NCBI GenBank assembly: GCA_907165135.1
Contig: OU015567.1
Span: 997,001-1,061,000 of the forward strand
Reading direction: 5' to 3'
Length of the DNA: 64,000 nucleotides
Origin: Oikopleura dioica
Taxonomy: Eukaryota; Chordata; Appendicularia; Copelata; Oikopleuridae
Shown in pieces: positions 11,172 through 24,014 of the stretch. Made by a program: the position numbers and the translations under genes. The notes beneath the pieces were generated by a model. The model searched no databases and was not told where the DNA came from. It was given only the letters and a program-made list of their open reading frames with translations. Within the stretch, counting starts at the first letter, position 1, and every line of letters starts with the position of its first letter.

Positions 11172-14100
11172 CACAGAGACCGATAAAAATGCAAATTTAT
11201 TGATCAAAAATATGCATAAGTCAAAAGCTAATGCATTTATGGATCCTTGATTTATCAAGTTTATTGATTATTGAAACCTCAATTTTGCGAGATGATCTTT
11301 TAATTGCTCCTCGATTTTGCCAAAACGTGAAATTCAAGATGAAAATTGACTTGACTCTCTTCGAAAAGCCAGTTCACGAAATTTAAAAGAGCAGGTTAAG
11401 AATTTAACCCTCTAGGGCTAAGACGGTTTTTGCGGAAAAATGAGAAGAATTTTGAAGGGAAAAGAGACTTTTTTTTGATGAAAAAAAATTGTGAAATTTC
11501 AATTTTCTTCGAGAAAAAAATTATGTGAACACGTTGAGCGAATTAATTTCGCATTATGGGCGTGAAAATTGAGCTCTTAGGGAGTTAGCGGAATAAACGG
11601 ACGGATCATCAGGGAATTCGGCGAAGAATATGGCTGCTTTTCGCACCTTTTACTGGTCATCCTTGTTTTCTGATAAAACTGCGTCAAGTATTTTGCACGG
11701 CCAAAAAGGGTTGAAGCTATTTTCGAGCCGTTTTTTGAGCCGAACGATCGATTTTGAACATTTTCGGTTAATTTGAAAAGGTCAAAATCGATTTTTTCCC
11801 GTGAAAAAAGGTCAAAAAAGGTTGGAAAAAGCGATGAACTTGAAAAACCTGGGAAAAATTATCAAAGTGCGAAGATTTATTGGCGCAAATTGGAGGGAAC
11901 GGGAATATGGTGTGAAATAGAATTTCACGTTTGGCGGATTAGAGAGAGGTTAAATCTAACTTGTTTTATTTTTTCTAGAGCGGGTTGGTCTTTTTCTGGC
12001 GCTGGGAAAGATCAAACCTTTTTCATCCCTTTTTGGGGGCTGGAGAAGAAAAATTGGTGAAATCTTGATTTTATGGGGCGCTCTGTAAAAAATCTTTTTG
12101 AGAATTAAGGGTGTCTCTTCCATAATTCAATTTATCAAAAGATCAACTTTTTCTTAAGAATTTTTTCTCTTAAGCATTTTTTACGGGATAAAAACGCAAT
12201 TGTAAAATTTGACCTTTAATTTTATTGTCAATTAAGGGTGTCAAAAACATAATTGATTTACAAGTTCTTAAAAAAAGCGATTGGTAAAGGGTAAAAAGTA
12301 TAAAATTGAATTTTCTTCCATCTTTTTCTAGTGTCAATTAAGGTCGTGTAAAAGGAAAAAAGGAGAGAGAGCCGGTAAAAAAGGAGATCATTATTTTTCG
12401 AGTCCCTTGTTTCAAATGACAACAATTTTGATTAAGAAACACTCTCAGCAAAAACAAAGTAATCCCACATTCGCGAAAACGTGTGACTCTATTTGAATCG
12501 CTTTCTGTAAGAATGGGATTACAAAGAGAGGGGGCCCTACCCTTAGAGCGATTCAGAGTGGATTTCCTGCTCAAAATAAATTGGCCGCCACCCCACGTGT
12601 TTGAAACAATATTCCTCGGAAGGGATTTCCGATCGAATATTTAAAATAGCAAAGTGTTCAATTGTTGACACAAGAATTAAGGGGATCCGATCCGGAGAAA
12701 CGGGAATTCTTCGTATCAAAGAGAGAGACCGTCTAACAAAAGAATTGCTGAAATTCGCTTGACTGAAAAATCTAGGGTCTTCCTGTTTTCAAAAATTAAG
12801 GGTGTCAACTCTGTTTTGCAGCTTTTTAAGAAACAAAATTAGGGTCTCGCCTACAAAAACTCATTCAATTCCAAGTGAAAATTTACTTATGTTTCATGAG
12901 TTTTTGCAGGGTACACCCTTATTTTTCTAACATTCAGAAAGCTTCAAAACATTGTTGAGACCCTTAATTTATGTTTGATCGAGATAAACTTTTATGATTA
13001 TTTACTGTAAATCAGTAATAATTGATGCCATTTACCAATTCTTTAGCCTCTCCTCCTCCTTATAACTCAGAAAAAAGGCGCATTCTAAAGTGTTCCGTAG
13101 CCCCTTCGTTTATTTCAATGAGCACTCTGGGCATTTCTCCCGACCGCAGTATTTGATGTTAGAAGTATTTTCGCTTCGCCCGTAATTTCGCTTTCTTGTT
13201 TTGAAAATGTTTAGTTTTTCTCTTTTGGACGGCTCGTCCAAAAACTTTTGACAGTTTATTTGGCGCATGTGTTTCTTTTTCGCTCATTTCTCTTTGTCTG
13301 AAACTCGTTCTTGAGACAAAACAAGAAATTCTGGGTCGATTGAAATATTTCCATAAGAGAGCGATACCCTTAAATTTCTAAAAAAGCTGAAAAATGGATC
13401 AAAAATTACCATTTTTTCCAAAATTTGGGCTTTTTTTGCTTGAAATTCTTCAAAATTTCACAAAAAATGACGGTTTTTCGAGTCAAAAACAGTTTTCAAA
13501 ATTGTTTGTTCAAAAAAAAAGTAAATTTACCCCGTAGGCTTAAAATTGATAAATATTGAAATTCGGAGAAAAAATTTATCACTTTTAATTTTTTTGAAAT
13601 TTTTGACTGAAACATGACAGAATTTATGTTAAACACGTTTTGGGAAAGTTTGGTAAAGTCTTGTATAATCCCGCGCCGCTTACCGAAAATCCAAAAGCCA
13701 CAGCATGATTCAGACACTACGATTAAAGTCGGCTGATTATACAATGACCGTTTTTGTCCGATCTTTAGAATGGCAGGGACAATTTTAAGGGCGTCTCTCC
13801 CTAATTCTTTTTGACAAAAATGACTAATTTTTCTTCAAATAAGGGTGTCAACAACGATTTTCAGAAGAACGATATTAATTGGTCGGATCATCAAGGAGAC
13901 CCTTATTGTATCATTATTGACACCCTTAATTTATATTAATTTTCCATCTTTATTGACCCTTTTTTCATGTTTATCCTTGTAAATGGTCACTTGATCAATT
14001 CCCAATTGATCCATTGACACTTGAACAAAGGAGCTCACTAACATCACTACTAACCCCCAACCCCGTCAAGTATCGGATGCCATTTTTTTTTCTTTTAAAA

Positions 14101-14574
14101 AAACTGTCAAAAGCAATTTTTTCAATAGAGATTCAGAAAAGCAGGATCGACCTCCAAGGCAATTTTTCCACGAATCCAAAAACTCATCATTTTAAAATCC
14201 CCAATTTCGAGTCCCGAATCTCCAATTATGCCCACGTGACTTCTCCCCTGTCCATCCTTTTTCTAAGCCCCGGCCAAAGCCCCGAAAAGCCCCAAGTGGC
14301 CATTTCGCGATTTCGCGATTTCGCTGGCCGCCTATTTCTTTGGCTACACCCTGACCTCTATTCTCCAAAATCAGAAGACGCCAAAACGGACAGTGATAAA
14401 TTTGCCACTCGGCAGGGACCATCTGTCATTTTTTTCTCTCTGCCCTGCACTTTTTAGAAAGATAAAAAAGGTGGCTCTTTATGACAGTTGAAAACCAATC
14501 AATCAATTTTTTTCGCACTTTTTTTTCAGAAGACTCTACATTTTAGCCGAAAATAAAAAAAAAAGAAGGAAAAA
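11172..14574. other. gene desert with recurrent TTAAGGGTGTC motif
   Basis: No exon chain was found over 3.4 kb. The motif TTAAGGGTGTC, or its complement GACACCCTTAA, recurs near 12105, 12235, 12795, 12905, 12955, 13365, 13785, 13850 and 13915 in both orientations. The 147-aa ORF at 14014-14457 lacks any domain signal. Confidence 0.55.
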
Positions 14575-14847
14575 GCGGCTGAAATCGAAAGCCGCGCAGC
14601 GGCTTTTCTATTAACGAAGCCGCGTAGCGGCTTCGCCAAAACTTACTTCGAATTTCGGAGCAAATTCTGGCGAATTATTGGCGAAAAATTCTGAGATTGA
14701 AAGCCGCGCAGCGGCTTATTTAATTAAGGAAGCCGCGTAGCGGCTTCGGCAGAATTTATTACGAATGTCGAAGTAAGTTTTGGAGAAGCCGCTACGCGGC
14801 TCCGTTAATAGAAAAGCCGCTGCGCGGCTTTCAATTTCAGCCGCTTT
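14575..14847. repeat. large palindrome with nested GCCGC/GCGGC hairpins
   Basis: The two halves are inverted copies: AGCGGCTGAAAT, AAAGCCGCGCAGCGGCTTTT and TTAACGAAGCCGCGTAGCGG on the left are matched by their complements on the right. Each arm contains smaller hairpins, and a short GCCGC hairpin sits in the loop. It belongs to the window-wide GCCGC hairpin family. Confidence 0.85.
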
Positions 14848-15355
14848 TTTCTCGTTCTTTTTTACTTTCGCTTCCCTGACTCAGATTATTACTTTCTCAA
14901 GAAATTTCTTTCTGTAAAATTATCTGATTTGCCAGAGCTCCAACAAACCCAGTGGATACGACTTTTTCGATAAGCAAAAAAGCAACACTTACTTTTGATA
15001 AAAAAAAAGTAGCGCGGCCTTGTTTTCACCACGTAGGGCGCGTGTTTTTGGAGATAATCAGTCTTCCGCAATGCTAGAATTGCTGAGGTGAACGCAAACG
15101 CCGCCGCCTTCATGCACGTGCTTCTTCAGAGAACGGAATGTGAATAACAAGGCCAGGCTCTAATTCGCAAAATCGAAGACAATATTCAATCCACAGCTCG
15201 TGCTTAGCCGCATTCTTCACTCCACAGAAAACATTCTTGCTAGCCGCAGCTTATTTTTTTTCGAAATCAAATTCTCAAGCTTAGAAATTTTCGAGTCGAA
15301 AAATCAAATTCTAGATTTTACTAGACTCCAAAATTCTAGGGCATTTTTGGGCAAG

Positions 15356-17940
15356 GAAAAAGCCGCCTGCGGCTTTTCTGTCCATTATTCTTCAAAGCCG
15401 CACGCGGCTTTTTTCTCCTATGCTCAAATTATTTGGCGAAATCGATGTTGACACCCTTAAAAAAAGAAGTCTGAAAAGAAGCAAAAAAACCGCGGAAGCG
15501 ATAAAATAAAGAGGCCAAGCATTCCCATGGTAATTTGGGAAGCAATTTTCATAATTATGAGAAAGTTGAATCGTCCATTGTTACCGCTAATTTGAGGCGA
15601 TTACGAACGTTATGTAAATAAAAAGACAATTGCCAAGTTTGCGATGAGCTGGCGCGTTTTGTCGCGACTCAAATTAAAGATTAAAAAAATGATACAATTC
15701 TTCTTATATTTTGCAGTTAAATAAGTATATTCTTGACTCATGATAATAGTTGATACCATTCGTTATTATTATCATAATTGCCCTAGTCATTAAATTTATT
15801 GTAATAGACAGATGTTCATAATCATTAATTGAGACCTTATTGGAAGACATCTTACAAGTTACATGTTTTTACTACTAAGTAAGTGGAGGTTTTTGCTGAT
15901 CAAAAAATGTTCTCAAATATTCAAATAATTGAATTAATTTTTCTTCTTTCTTCTTCCAGTTTTTCGGGTGGTTTTTCTTTTTAAATAAAATAAGGAACAT
16001 GCTAATAAACAGCTTTATATATTTGAAAAAAGGTTAATTTTGACAAGAAAGGGCCTCTCCACAATTAACACATTTAACCCATGGGCGCAGGTGCTTTCAG
16101 TTCATTGAAATGATCTTTTCAAAGTTCATTTTTGACGAAATCTTCGGAGAAAAATGAGATTTGAGACCTGAGTCAGGGATTCAAGAATCTTCGATCGAAA
16201 GATTTTTCAGACCCTGACTCAGGTTAAAATCTCATTTTTCTGAGTCAGGGTTTGAACGATCCTCTGAAAGATTATTCAGACCCTGACTCAGGTTTTTTAC
16301 GCAGGTTGAAACCGTTATTTTTAAGCTTCAAAATGTTCTTCTTCAATCAGAACTTCCGCGGCTGTAAAAATATCGGTCACCCTAAACTCGCTGAGCCAAA
16401 TTTGTCGTCTCAGTTGGATCCAGCGCTCGATCCCCTTAGCTACAATTTGAACCGCTCCTCATTTGAAAAACACAGCGGGCGGGGATGAGCCCAAAATACT
16501 GTTTCTGGAAATACGAGGAAACGCGCTCTCCCCCCGCTCCCGCGCTAGAATTGCGATATCCGCCGCGATGCGTAATAACCAGTCATTCGAGCATTTCGGA
16601 AATGTTGAACAGTCGCTCAATCAAAAAAGAAATTTGGGCAGAGGGGATTTTTATTGCGAAAAAAAGAGGAAGAAAAGGGTCAGACTGAATCCACGTCGTT
16701 TTGGTTGTGTGAATCTGCTGAGTCGCTTCTTCGGTCGGAAGCGGGCTGAAAATTGAATCAAAAGCGCGGCTAACGGAGACAAGTCGAAAGCCGCGTGCGG
16801 CTCGCGCGGGAAAAAATGAGGATATTTTTCGAGAGAAAGCCGCGCTTTTTTTCTTTCTAGGTCATTTTTTTATCAAAAGCACTCGAGTCGAAAGCCGCGC
16901 GCGGCTTTTTTCGAATTCAGTTTTTTTTTTCGATTTTTTTTTCATGATAATGAATTTCGAAAAATCCTGGCCAACTCAGAAGCATGAATAAAACTCAGTG
17001 AAATGCAGCTTATTCGAGTCATGGTTTTGGGTTTTTGTTATTCTGACTTACGCGGATATCTGTCAGGTGACCCTTCGACTCGTACTCCGAATGAGAAGTT
17101 TGGAGACTGGCAGACGTCATCTCAACTGTGTTCAACTGTCAAGCGCTTTTCTAGTGATTTTTTCGTTGCGACATCGGGTTTTTTTTTATAGTCTACTGGC
17201 GCCGGATTTATTTTGAGACTATTTTAAACGTTTTTTAATTAATTTTTTTCCAATTTTTTTTAATATTTTGAATTTTTATAATTTTTTAAATTTTTTTCAA
17301 TTTTTTTATCCTTTTTTTTGTTCAATAAATATAAAAAAAATGAATTTTAAATAAAATTGTTTTTTTTTTAAATAATTTATGATCATTTTTTTCATCTTGA
17401 AATTAAAATCAACAAAATCTTCAATTGTAGCTCCCTGTAAGTTGTTCCAATTTCGCGAGTTTTAACAGTAGCGATTTTCGATCTGCAGAATTTTATCTGC
17501 GGCGGGGGCTGATACTGCCACTTCCGTGCCTATCTTGTTCCTGTCACCTTAACCCTCGATAAGAGAGAGCGCCGCGCTAGAAAGTGGTACGTAGCGCTGT
17601 AGAACACGTTTACTGGGAGGAGGAGGCGTCTGTTTTCAAGCTGAGCAGCTCTGATTTCGCCACATTCGAACTTGCGCCAGATCGGAGACGAGAGAGAGCT
17701 GACGCTTTTTCACGAATCGTGGTCCTGAAAAAAGCTTAAAAAAAAACGCGGTTTTTTTTATTAAATCGAGAGCCGCTTGCGGCTCGAGCGAAAAAGTCGA
17801 AAGAAAAGCCGCTCGCGGCTTTTGGAAAAAATATTTAACCAAAAGCCGCGCGCGGCTTTTCTTGTTTAGAGTTTTTTGAGTCCAAAAAACTTTCTTTCAA
17901 AAAGAGCAATTTCAAAAGCCGCGCGCGGCTTTTATTTATT
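15356..17940. repeat. scattered GCCGC hairpins and CCTGAGTCAGG palindromes, no gene
   Basis: Hairpins of the type AAAGCCGC(N)GCGGCTTTT lie at about 15356-15412, 16780-16910 and 17768-17940. Four CCTGAGTCAGG or CCTGACTCAGG palindromes cluster at 16160-16290. The two overlapping ORFs at 16463-16756 lack splice or domain support. 17220-17400 is a very T-rich stretch. Confidence 0.7.
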
Positions 17941-18575
17941 GCATTTTTTTGTTGGAAAGCGCATTTTTTACCAGATCTTTTCGTTTTTGGTTGAACTGCT
18001 GGAATCGACGAGTTGTTTTTCGTTTTTTTCTTGGTTGTCGTTTTCTTGGAGCGGGACGCATCTACGGCGATAAGAAAGAGCGATAAAAACACCCGTTGGT
18101 TATCAGATCTTTTCGCCTTACCGATATATGCAGATGATGCAATAGAGAATGGAGGCTTTTTCGAGGCTCTAAACTTACCGCAGATTGTTTTTGATAAGGA
18201 TAAACGTTCTTTGAACCTTTCATAATGAAACGACCAGCACCAAAAATAACATCACAAGCACTGAATGAAATCAAATTATAGAGCAATTTGGGGATCGGAA
18301 AACTCTGTTTGTTTCGAAAAAAGACAGCCAGTTTAGGGTTTATACCTAAGGATTATTGTAGAAAAATGAAACTGATTTTATTCGGCAACTATTTTTAAAA
18401 ACTTTAAATTCATTTATATTTTTGACAATAATTTTCTGAATTTTATTACGGTCAGGGCTTGCAATTTCTGGCCTTGCAATTACACGGTTATTGGCGGAAA
18501 TCCCAAAAATTTTTGCATTTTCACAAAAGGGCATTTTAATATTTATCAACGCAGATGAACTAATTATTGAATATG

Positions 18576-19029
18576 TAGGGGAAATCACTAATAATTGAGC
18601 TTTTTTTCTAGCTTAGTAGGGTGGGACTATAATACAGTTTTAGAATCCCCAGAAGCTGGGGATCATTTTGACTATTGATAGTCGGGGGTGATCTCGTACC
18701 AGATTTTGGGACTTCGGAGGGGATGGTGTCTGGAACCGACAAAAAAATTTCGACAAATTTTGCGGAGGCGGCTACTCGGCTGCTGATTGGCCGCTAAGCC
18801 GAATCCAGGCTTCTGATTGGTTGAAAATTTCCACGCAAAATTTGTCGAAATTTTTTTGTCGGTTCCAGATACCTCCCCCTTCGGAGGTATCTAAATGCCC
18901 TCAGGGTACGAGATCACCCCCGACTATCAATAGTCAAAATGATCCCCAGCTTCTGGGGATTCTAAAACTGTATTATAGTCCCACCCTACTAAGCTAGAAA
19001 AAAAGCTCAATTATTAGTGATTTCCCCTA
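18576..19029. mobile_element. hAT-like palindromic MITE with 8-bp target-site duplication
   Basis: The ends are perfect inverted repeats beginning TAGGGGAAATCACTAATAAT, and the arms stay complementary for about 130 bp. The element is flanked by the direct repeat TGAATATG at 18568-18575 and 19030-19037, the 8-bp duplication typical of hAT transposons. A second, smaller MITE is nested in its centre (18720-18878). No transposase ORF is present, so it is non-autonomous. Just outside lies another inverted pair containing GCAAGCCCTGAC. Confidence 0.85.
18720..18878. mobile_element. hAT-like MITE family A, nested copy
   Basis: A 159-bp palindrome starting GGGATGGTGTCTGGAACC and ending in the near-complement, flanked by the 8-bp duplication CTTCGGAG (18712-18719 and 18879-18886). 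It is inserted in the loop of the larger element 18576-19029, so it is the younger insertion. The interior contains two CTGATTGG (CCAAT-box) motifs. Confidence 0.85.
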
Positions 19030-19268
19030 TGAATATGTAAAGAATATAATTTCTTCTAGAGCCCAAAAATAACCGCAGGATAAAATTAAAGCAAGCAAAT
19101 TACCTTTTTTGAAGGAAAAAGACCCCAAAATTTCTTAAAAATTGCAATTTTGCCTTTAGATTTTGAGGCTTGCAATTACACGGGTTTCGGCAAAAATCCC
19201 GATATAAAAAAACAGTGAAATTGCAAGCCCTGACTGTATATAATTTTATAAAAAAATAAGGCGAAAAT

Positions 19269-19412
19269 GGGGTGGTGTCAGGAGCCAACAAAAAAATTTC
19301 GACGAATTTTGCGTGGAAATTTTCAACAAATGAAATTCGGCTATTCGACCAATCAGAAGCCGAGTAGCCCTAACGCAAAATTTTTCGAAATTTTTTGTCG
19401 GACCCTAACCCC
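19269..19412. mobile_element. hAT-like MITE family A, diverged copy
   Basis: Starts GGTGGTGTCAGGAGCC and contains the AAAAAATTTCGACGAATTTT core and its inverse. The target-site duplication is not clear, so this copy is older or rearranged. Confidence 0.65.
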
Positions 19413-20166
19413 TTCGAAAAGGGGAATAGGTGAGAGCGATTTTTTGCTAGGCTGTGATTGGCTGTTACAAACCATACTTCCATCTGATTTGCTTAACCCG
19501 TACCCAACCCTTAGTCTCCCTCTAACCCTTAATTTTACCCCTTTCTTAGCCCTCAAAATCATAAAAAATAGTCAAATATAAAGGGATATGCGCAAAACAT
19601 ATCCACCTTCCTCCAAAATGTGGCGAATCCGATTATTATCTTCGCTAGATTAAAATAAAATACAAAAAGATAAGCGATAATGCTAATCTCCCAAAACATA
19701 TCCGGCCTTTTAAAGTTTCACCATAACCCCTAACCTATTACAAGTACCTTCTAAGGAACATTTCAAAATTGCCCCGTCTTATCTTTTCTGTCTTAGTAGC
19801 TTGTGCGAGGAAATTTTATTTGGCGAAAATTTGCGATAAAAGATAAAGTTCTAAAGCTACGCGAAAACGGCTTCCAAGCGCATAATAAAATGGGTGACGC
19901 CTTTCCAACAATAAACTCTTCTTTTTGCTAGATTTTTTTGCGGTTCAGGATTTTGGAAATTGAGCTGGCTAAGCTCAAAGCTACAATTTTTTATTTCGAA
20001 CAGGGCTGCAAAAAAAGCAAACAAAAAAAAAACAGCTCCAGGAATCGCAAATAATAGGGATGCCATCAAAAATTATTTTTTTTTTCAAAAAATAAGCATA
20101 GACTATGCTGCATAATGATACCCTTATTTTATCTAACAAAATAAGATGTCAGCGTGAATTATTAAG

Positions 20167-20333
20167 GGGGTGACGCCAAAAACCGACAGAAATTTGGATA
20201 AATTTTGCGTGGGCGGCTACTAGGCTTCTGATGGGCCAGTAAGCCGAATTCAGGCTTCTGATTGGCTGAAATTTTAAAAGCGAAATTCGTCGGGATTTCC
20301 ATGTCTGTTCCTAACATCTCCCCTTATTAAGGG
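20167..20333. mobile_element. hAT-like MITE family A copy with 8-bp TSD
   Basis: A 167-bp palindromic element with the family core, flanked by TTATTAAG at 20159-20166 and 20334-20341. It has the same structure as the copies at 18720 and 40173. No coding capacity. Confidence 0.8.
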
Positions 20334-20341
20334 GAACCCTA

Positions 20342-22369
20342 GCCATAATTCTGGTTTTTTTTCCTTTTTTTTTTGATAACCCTAAAAATTTTTTTGATGA
20401 AACCTGAAAGAACGCTTAAATTTTCCGCTCGTTGAATAATCATCCTCCTTCTCCTTATTTTCTTCTATCTGCCACTTGAACCCTGCTCTTACTCCGAAAC
20501 CGCGATAGTGAGTAAAGAAAAGATTTCGATTATTTTCTGGAAAAAGTAGTGCAGCGAAGCCTCCCGGTCCGACGGATCATCCGTCATTGGGGATAAGCTC
20601 GCGCCTGATATCGAATAGATTGCCCGTACCCTTCCTTAACATAAACATTTTCTAGAACTCACGCACTCGGCTCTCTTCAAGAGCAAATCTTGTTAGTGCT
20701 TTTCGAATTCGCGCGAATTGGATTCAATTTTCAAATTTGAATTTTGAAATTTCTTAAAAAAAATTTTGAAAATTCTAAAAAACTTAAGTTCAACATCGCT
20801 GAATTGAGTATAGAAGTACTTCGGTATTTCTAGCGTGTTTTCTAATCCTTGCCTAGCAAACAAGTCACTTGCATAATCCGCCGCAGTTGAGGAAGGCAGC
20901 AAGTTATTGACTCTCTTCCTCTCAAGGGATATGGCCACACCTAACTGTACCTCCTTAAGTAATTTTCCAAAAAAAAAACAGTTTTCTTGAAAAAAATCGA
21001 AGCCGCTTCATTTGGGTCGGCTTTATTTTGAGAAAAAAATGTGATTAAAAGCCGCGTAGCGGCTTTTTTGCCCGGAGGACCCCTACTACTGGAAGAATTT
21101 TAAATTGAAGGAAGAATAATCTAATTTTTTATTTTACGAAAAATTCGTGCCGCTTTTTAGCGATTTCAATTATAAAAAAGCCGCTTCGCGGCTTTCTCAT
21201 ATTTTTCACTCGAAGCCGCAAGCGGCTTCTCGATTTTACAAGTCAAGTTTTTAAAACAAGGAGACTGCTCAGTTCCTGATTGAAAATTACATCTCCGCCG
21301 GTCGGGCGAGCTGATTGATTTTCTGTTTTCTAAGCAAACCTCGGTACGTCTAGAGCTGTCGAAGTTGAAAGCCTCTCCGGAGAGAAAGCGAAAGCGAGAG
21401 CGAACTTAAAAACGTTAAGGACATAGCTACCACTTATCTTGACAAGCAGCTTCTCCTCTTTTTTATGCTGAATATGCATCTTTTCAAGGAACTTTTGAGC
21501 AGAAAGGATTCAATTGGAATTCTTATAGTCCAAAAAATCATTATCAGTAAGCGATAAGAAATCGCTTAGAGAAGCAGTACAGTGTTGAAGTACTGACAGG
21601 AGGGTTATCCAATACTGATAAAAGAAAAACGTGAGCGGTTATCTCTTCAGAGGTCAACCAAAGAAGTTACGCTAGAAGTTTTCAGACAAAACTTCCAGAA
21701 CGATTCTAAAATACAAATTCCATCTTCTTTTTATTTTTAGATTTTGATCAGAAATCCAACTAATAATTGTCATTTAAAATCTACTGCTGCTATATTTGTG
21801 GTTTACAGTTTAAATTTTCTATCACATTTTCAAGAATAAGAAATTGGTAAAACTTGAAATAAATAGCGCGATTATGGTTCCTGATTCTACTTCTTTCAAA
21901 CCCTGACTCAGGATTTTCTTCTTGCAAAAAACGAGGTCAGACAATTTTTCCCGCTTATTGATGTCCGCTTAAAAATCAACATGCCGCGTATGCAGGGCTC
22001 GATTTAGAAGTAGAGCTGCAAGTTAGCGCGCTAGAATGTCAAAATATTTATGACATGGTTGAGTTCGGCGTCTCAAAACACACTTCATCTTTCATTTTCC
22101 CGAAAAGGGTAAATATATTACTATTCTCCCAAAAACAATTTCTGACTAATTGAATATCCCTGCATCGAAACGGAACCTTGCTGGTCCAACAAAGCTTGTT
22201 GTCAAAACCCAGCGCCGTGGAAAATTTTTTTGAACATCGCTGTTTTGACTTGAGATATTTTTCGGAGGAAAGAAATTCGTCTTTTTCCGGAATTCGAAAG
22301 AAGGAGAAGAATTTTTGAATTTAAAAATTTGATGATTTTTTTAATTTTTTGAGTCGAAAAAAAATGTTC
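20342..22369. other. gene-poor interval with GCCGC hairpins
   Basis: GCCGC/GCGGC hairpins occur at about 21040-21240. A CCTGACTCAGG palindrome lies near 21902. No exon chain is supported on either strand. Confidence 0.5.
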
Positions 22370-22567
22370 AAAACATCATCAAAATTCTCAAATGAGGAGC
22401 TCTAGAATCGGCTCTAGAAATCGAGAAGCCGCTTGCGGCTTTGAGTCTAAAGATGAAAAAAGCCGCGCAAAGCGCGGCTTTAAATTTCTTTTGACTCGAG
22501 GCTGCAAGCGGCTTCTCGATTTCTTGAGCCGATTCTAGAGCTGGTTATTTGAGAATTTTGATGATAT
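22370..22567. repeat. three-part GCCGC hairpin module inside a longer palindrome
   Basis: The outer arms (AAAATTCTCAAATGAG and AGCTCTAGAATCGGCT, with their complements) enclose GAGAAGCCGCTTGCGGCTTT, a central AAAGCCGCGCAAAGCGCGGC hairpin and a closing AAGCGGCTTCTCG. The same three-part plan (outer hairpin, central hairpin, outer hairpin) recurs at 24015, 25155, 27210, 27367, 28722 and 43448. Confidence 0.8.
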
Positions 22568-24014
22568 TTTATTTATTTTGTTTCAAGTCACGTTTGAAGA
22601 TAAAATTCACCGAGCGGATCGAAAAAAGGAGAGAAAGAAAAACCGAGCTGATTTGGGAACGGGCGGCTAGTGGGAAAATGCAGATTGAATGGCTTTATAA
22701 GACATCTGCGGGCGTTCTTCTCGTGAATTCAATTCGGACAGACTTGGAGTGACACCCACGCTCAAAGAAGCGAAAAGCGGATAATTCGACTGTCACTTTT
22801 GGATTTTACAACTGAATTTTCATCCCGTTATTTTTTGGGCAGGGGAATTTTTAACCTGAAGGACCCCTTAAACATTCTTTCTTAAAAATTCTTTAAAATC
22901 ATTCTTGATAAATTTTTCGATGAACCAATCATAAATAAAAGAAAGGCAAAGATGGCGCTGTTTCATTCAAAGCCAATCAGAATCGTCAAAATTTTTATGT
23001 GAATATTTTTGCCAAGAATATTGCATTTTTTGTCGAATTATCTCTTTTTTCAAGAAATCCTGTTTTTTGATCCAATCAGAATCGAGAAAAATCATAATGG
23101 GGGCGCTGTTTTCTATTTTACCGCCAATCATAATTCGTTTAATTCAATATTGTCTTACTTTTCTTTTTAGATAAAAAAGAATTCGTTGGTTTGAGAAACT
23201 ACTGTAAAAAGTCAAAAATAGAAGGTTGAACTTTGCTTTAACTTCTTCCTGTTGCCGACAAAACAGTACCGAAACGCGAAAGAGAACACCTGATAAAATT
23301 TCAGCTTGACAAGAAAACGGCGATAAGCGCTCAGATATTGACGAGTCGACTTTAGAGGCGAAGTCAAATTGGTGACAGCATGGTAAGCGCAAAGTTTAGA
23401 ATTAGCTTGGCGATTATGGCGCGTTAAATTTCCCTCTCCAAAGACATTTGATGGAGGACTCGAGGCGCGTTTTCACCGCTGAAAATCGCTTTTAGAAAAC
23501 AGCTCATTTGAAATGACGCTCGAGTCATTTTTTTCATCTTCCTTCAAATTTTTTTCCAAGAAAAACTTTTAAACTTTATTCTATTGTAGAGACACCCTTA
23601 AGAATTGACCGAGCGTGCTAACACATCCTTGCCCTAGAACAACTATCGGGCTATATGGGAAGCGAAAAAATTTCAAAAATACTTAAGGGTATCACTCCGA
23701 AATGACTGTTTGAAAAAATCTTTGTATTTGACAGAGGGGTCCTTAATTCATGGACCATGAATATGGTAGACTGAACAGAAAAATTGAGCAAGAAAAAAAG
23801 AGAGTTCGATTGTTATCTACGCCAACCACTGGCGGCTAATGATCCTGCTTAAGACTTCCTGCAACCGGTCGTCGGACATTGGCCCCTCGCTTTACTTCTT
23901 GCGGCTACGTAAGCTATGTGCCAATTTTCCCCGACCGTTAGTGACACGACCTAGGAAACGTAAATTCCAGCATACGTGGGTTTTTCTCCGCTTCTGGAAA
24001 AAATACGAAAAAAA
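22568..24014. other. interval without a supported gene
   Basis: Short ORFs only. Two loosely similar sentences around 22920-23010 and 23060-23110 (aatcagaatcg followed by gcgctgttt) suggest another degenerate repeat. ACACCCTTAAG and AAGGGTATC motifs occur near 23590 and 23685. Confidence 0.45.
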
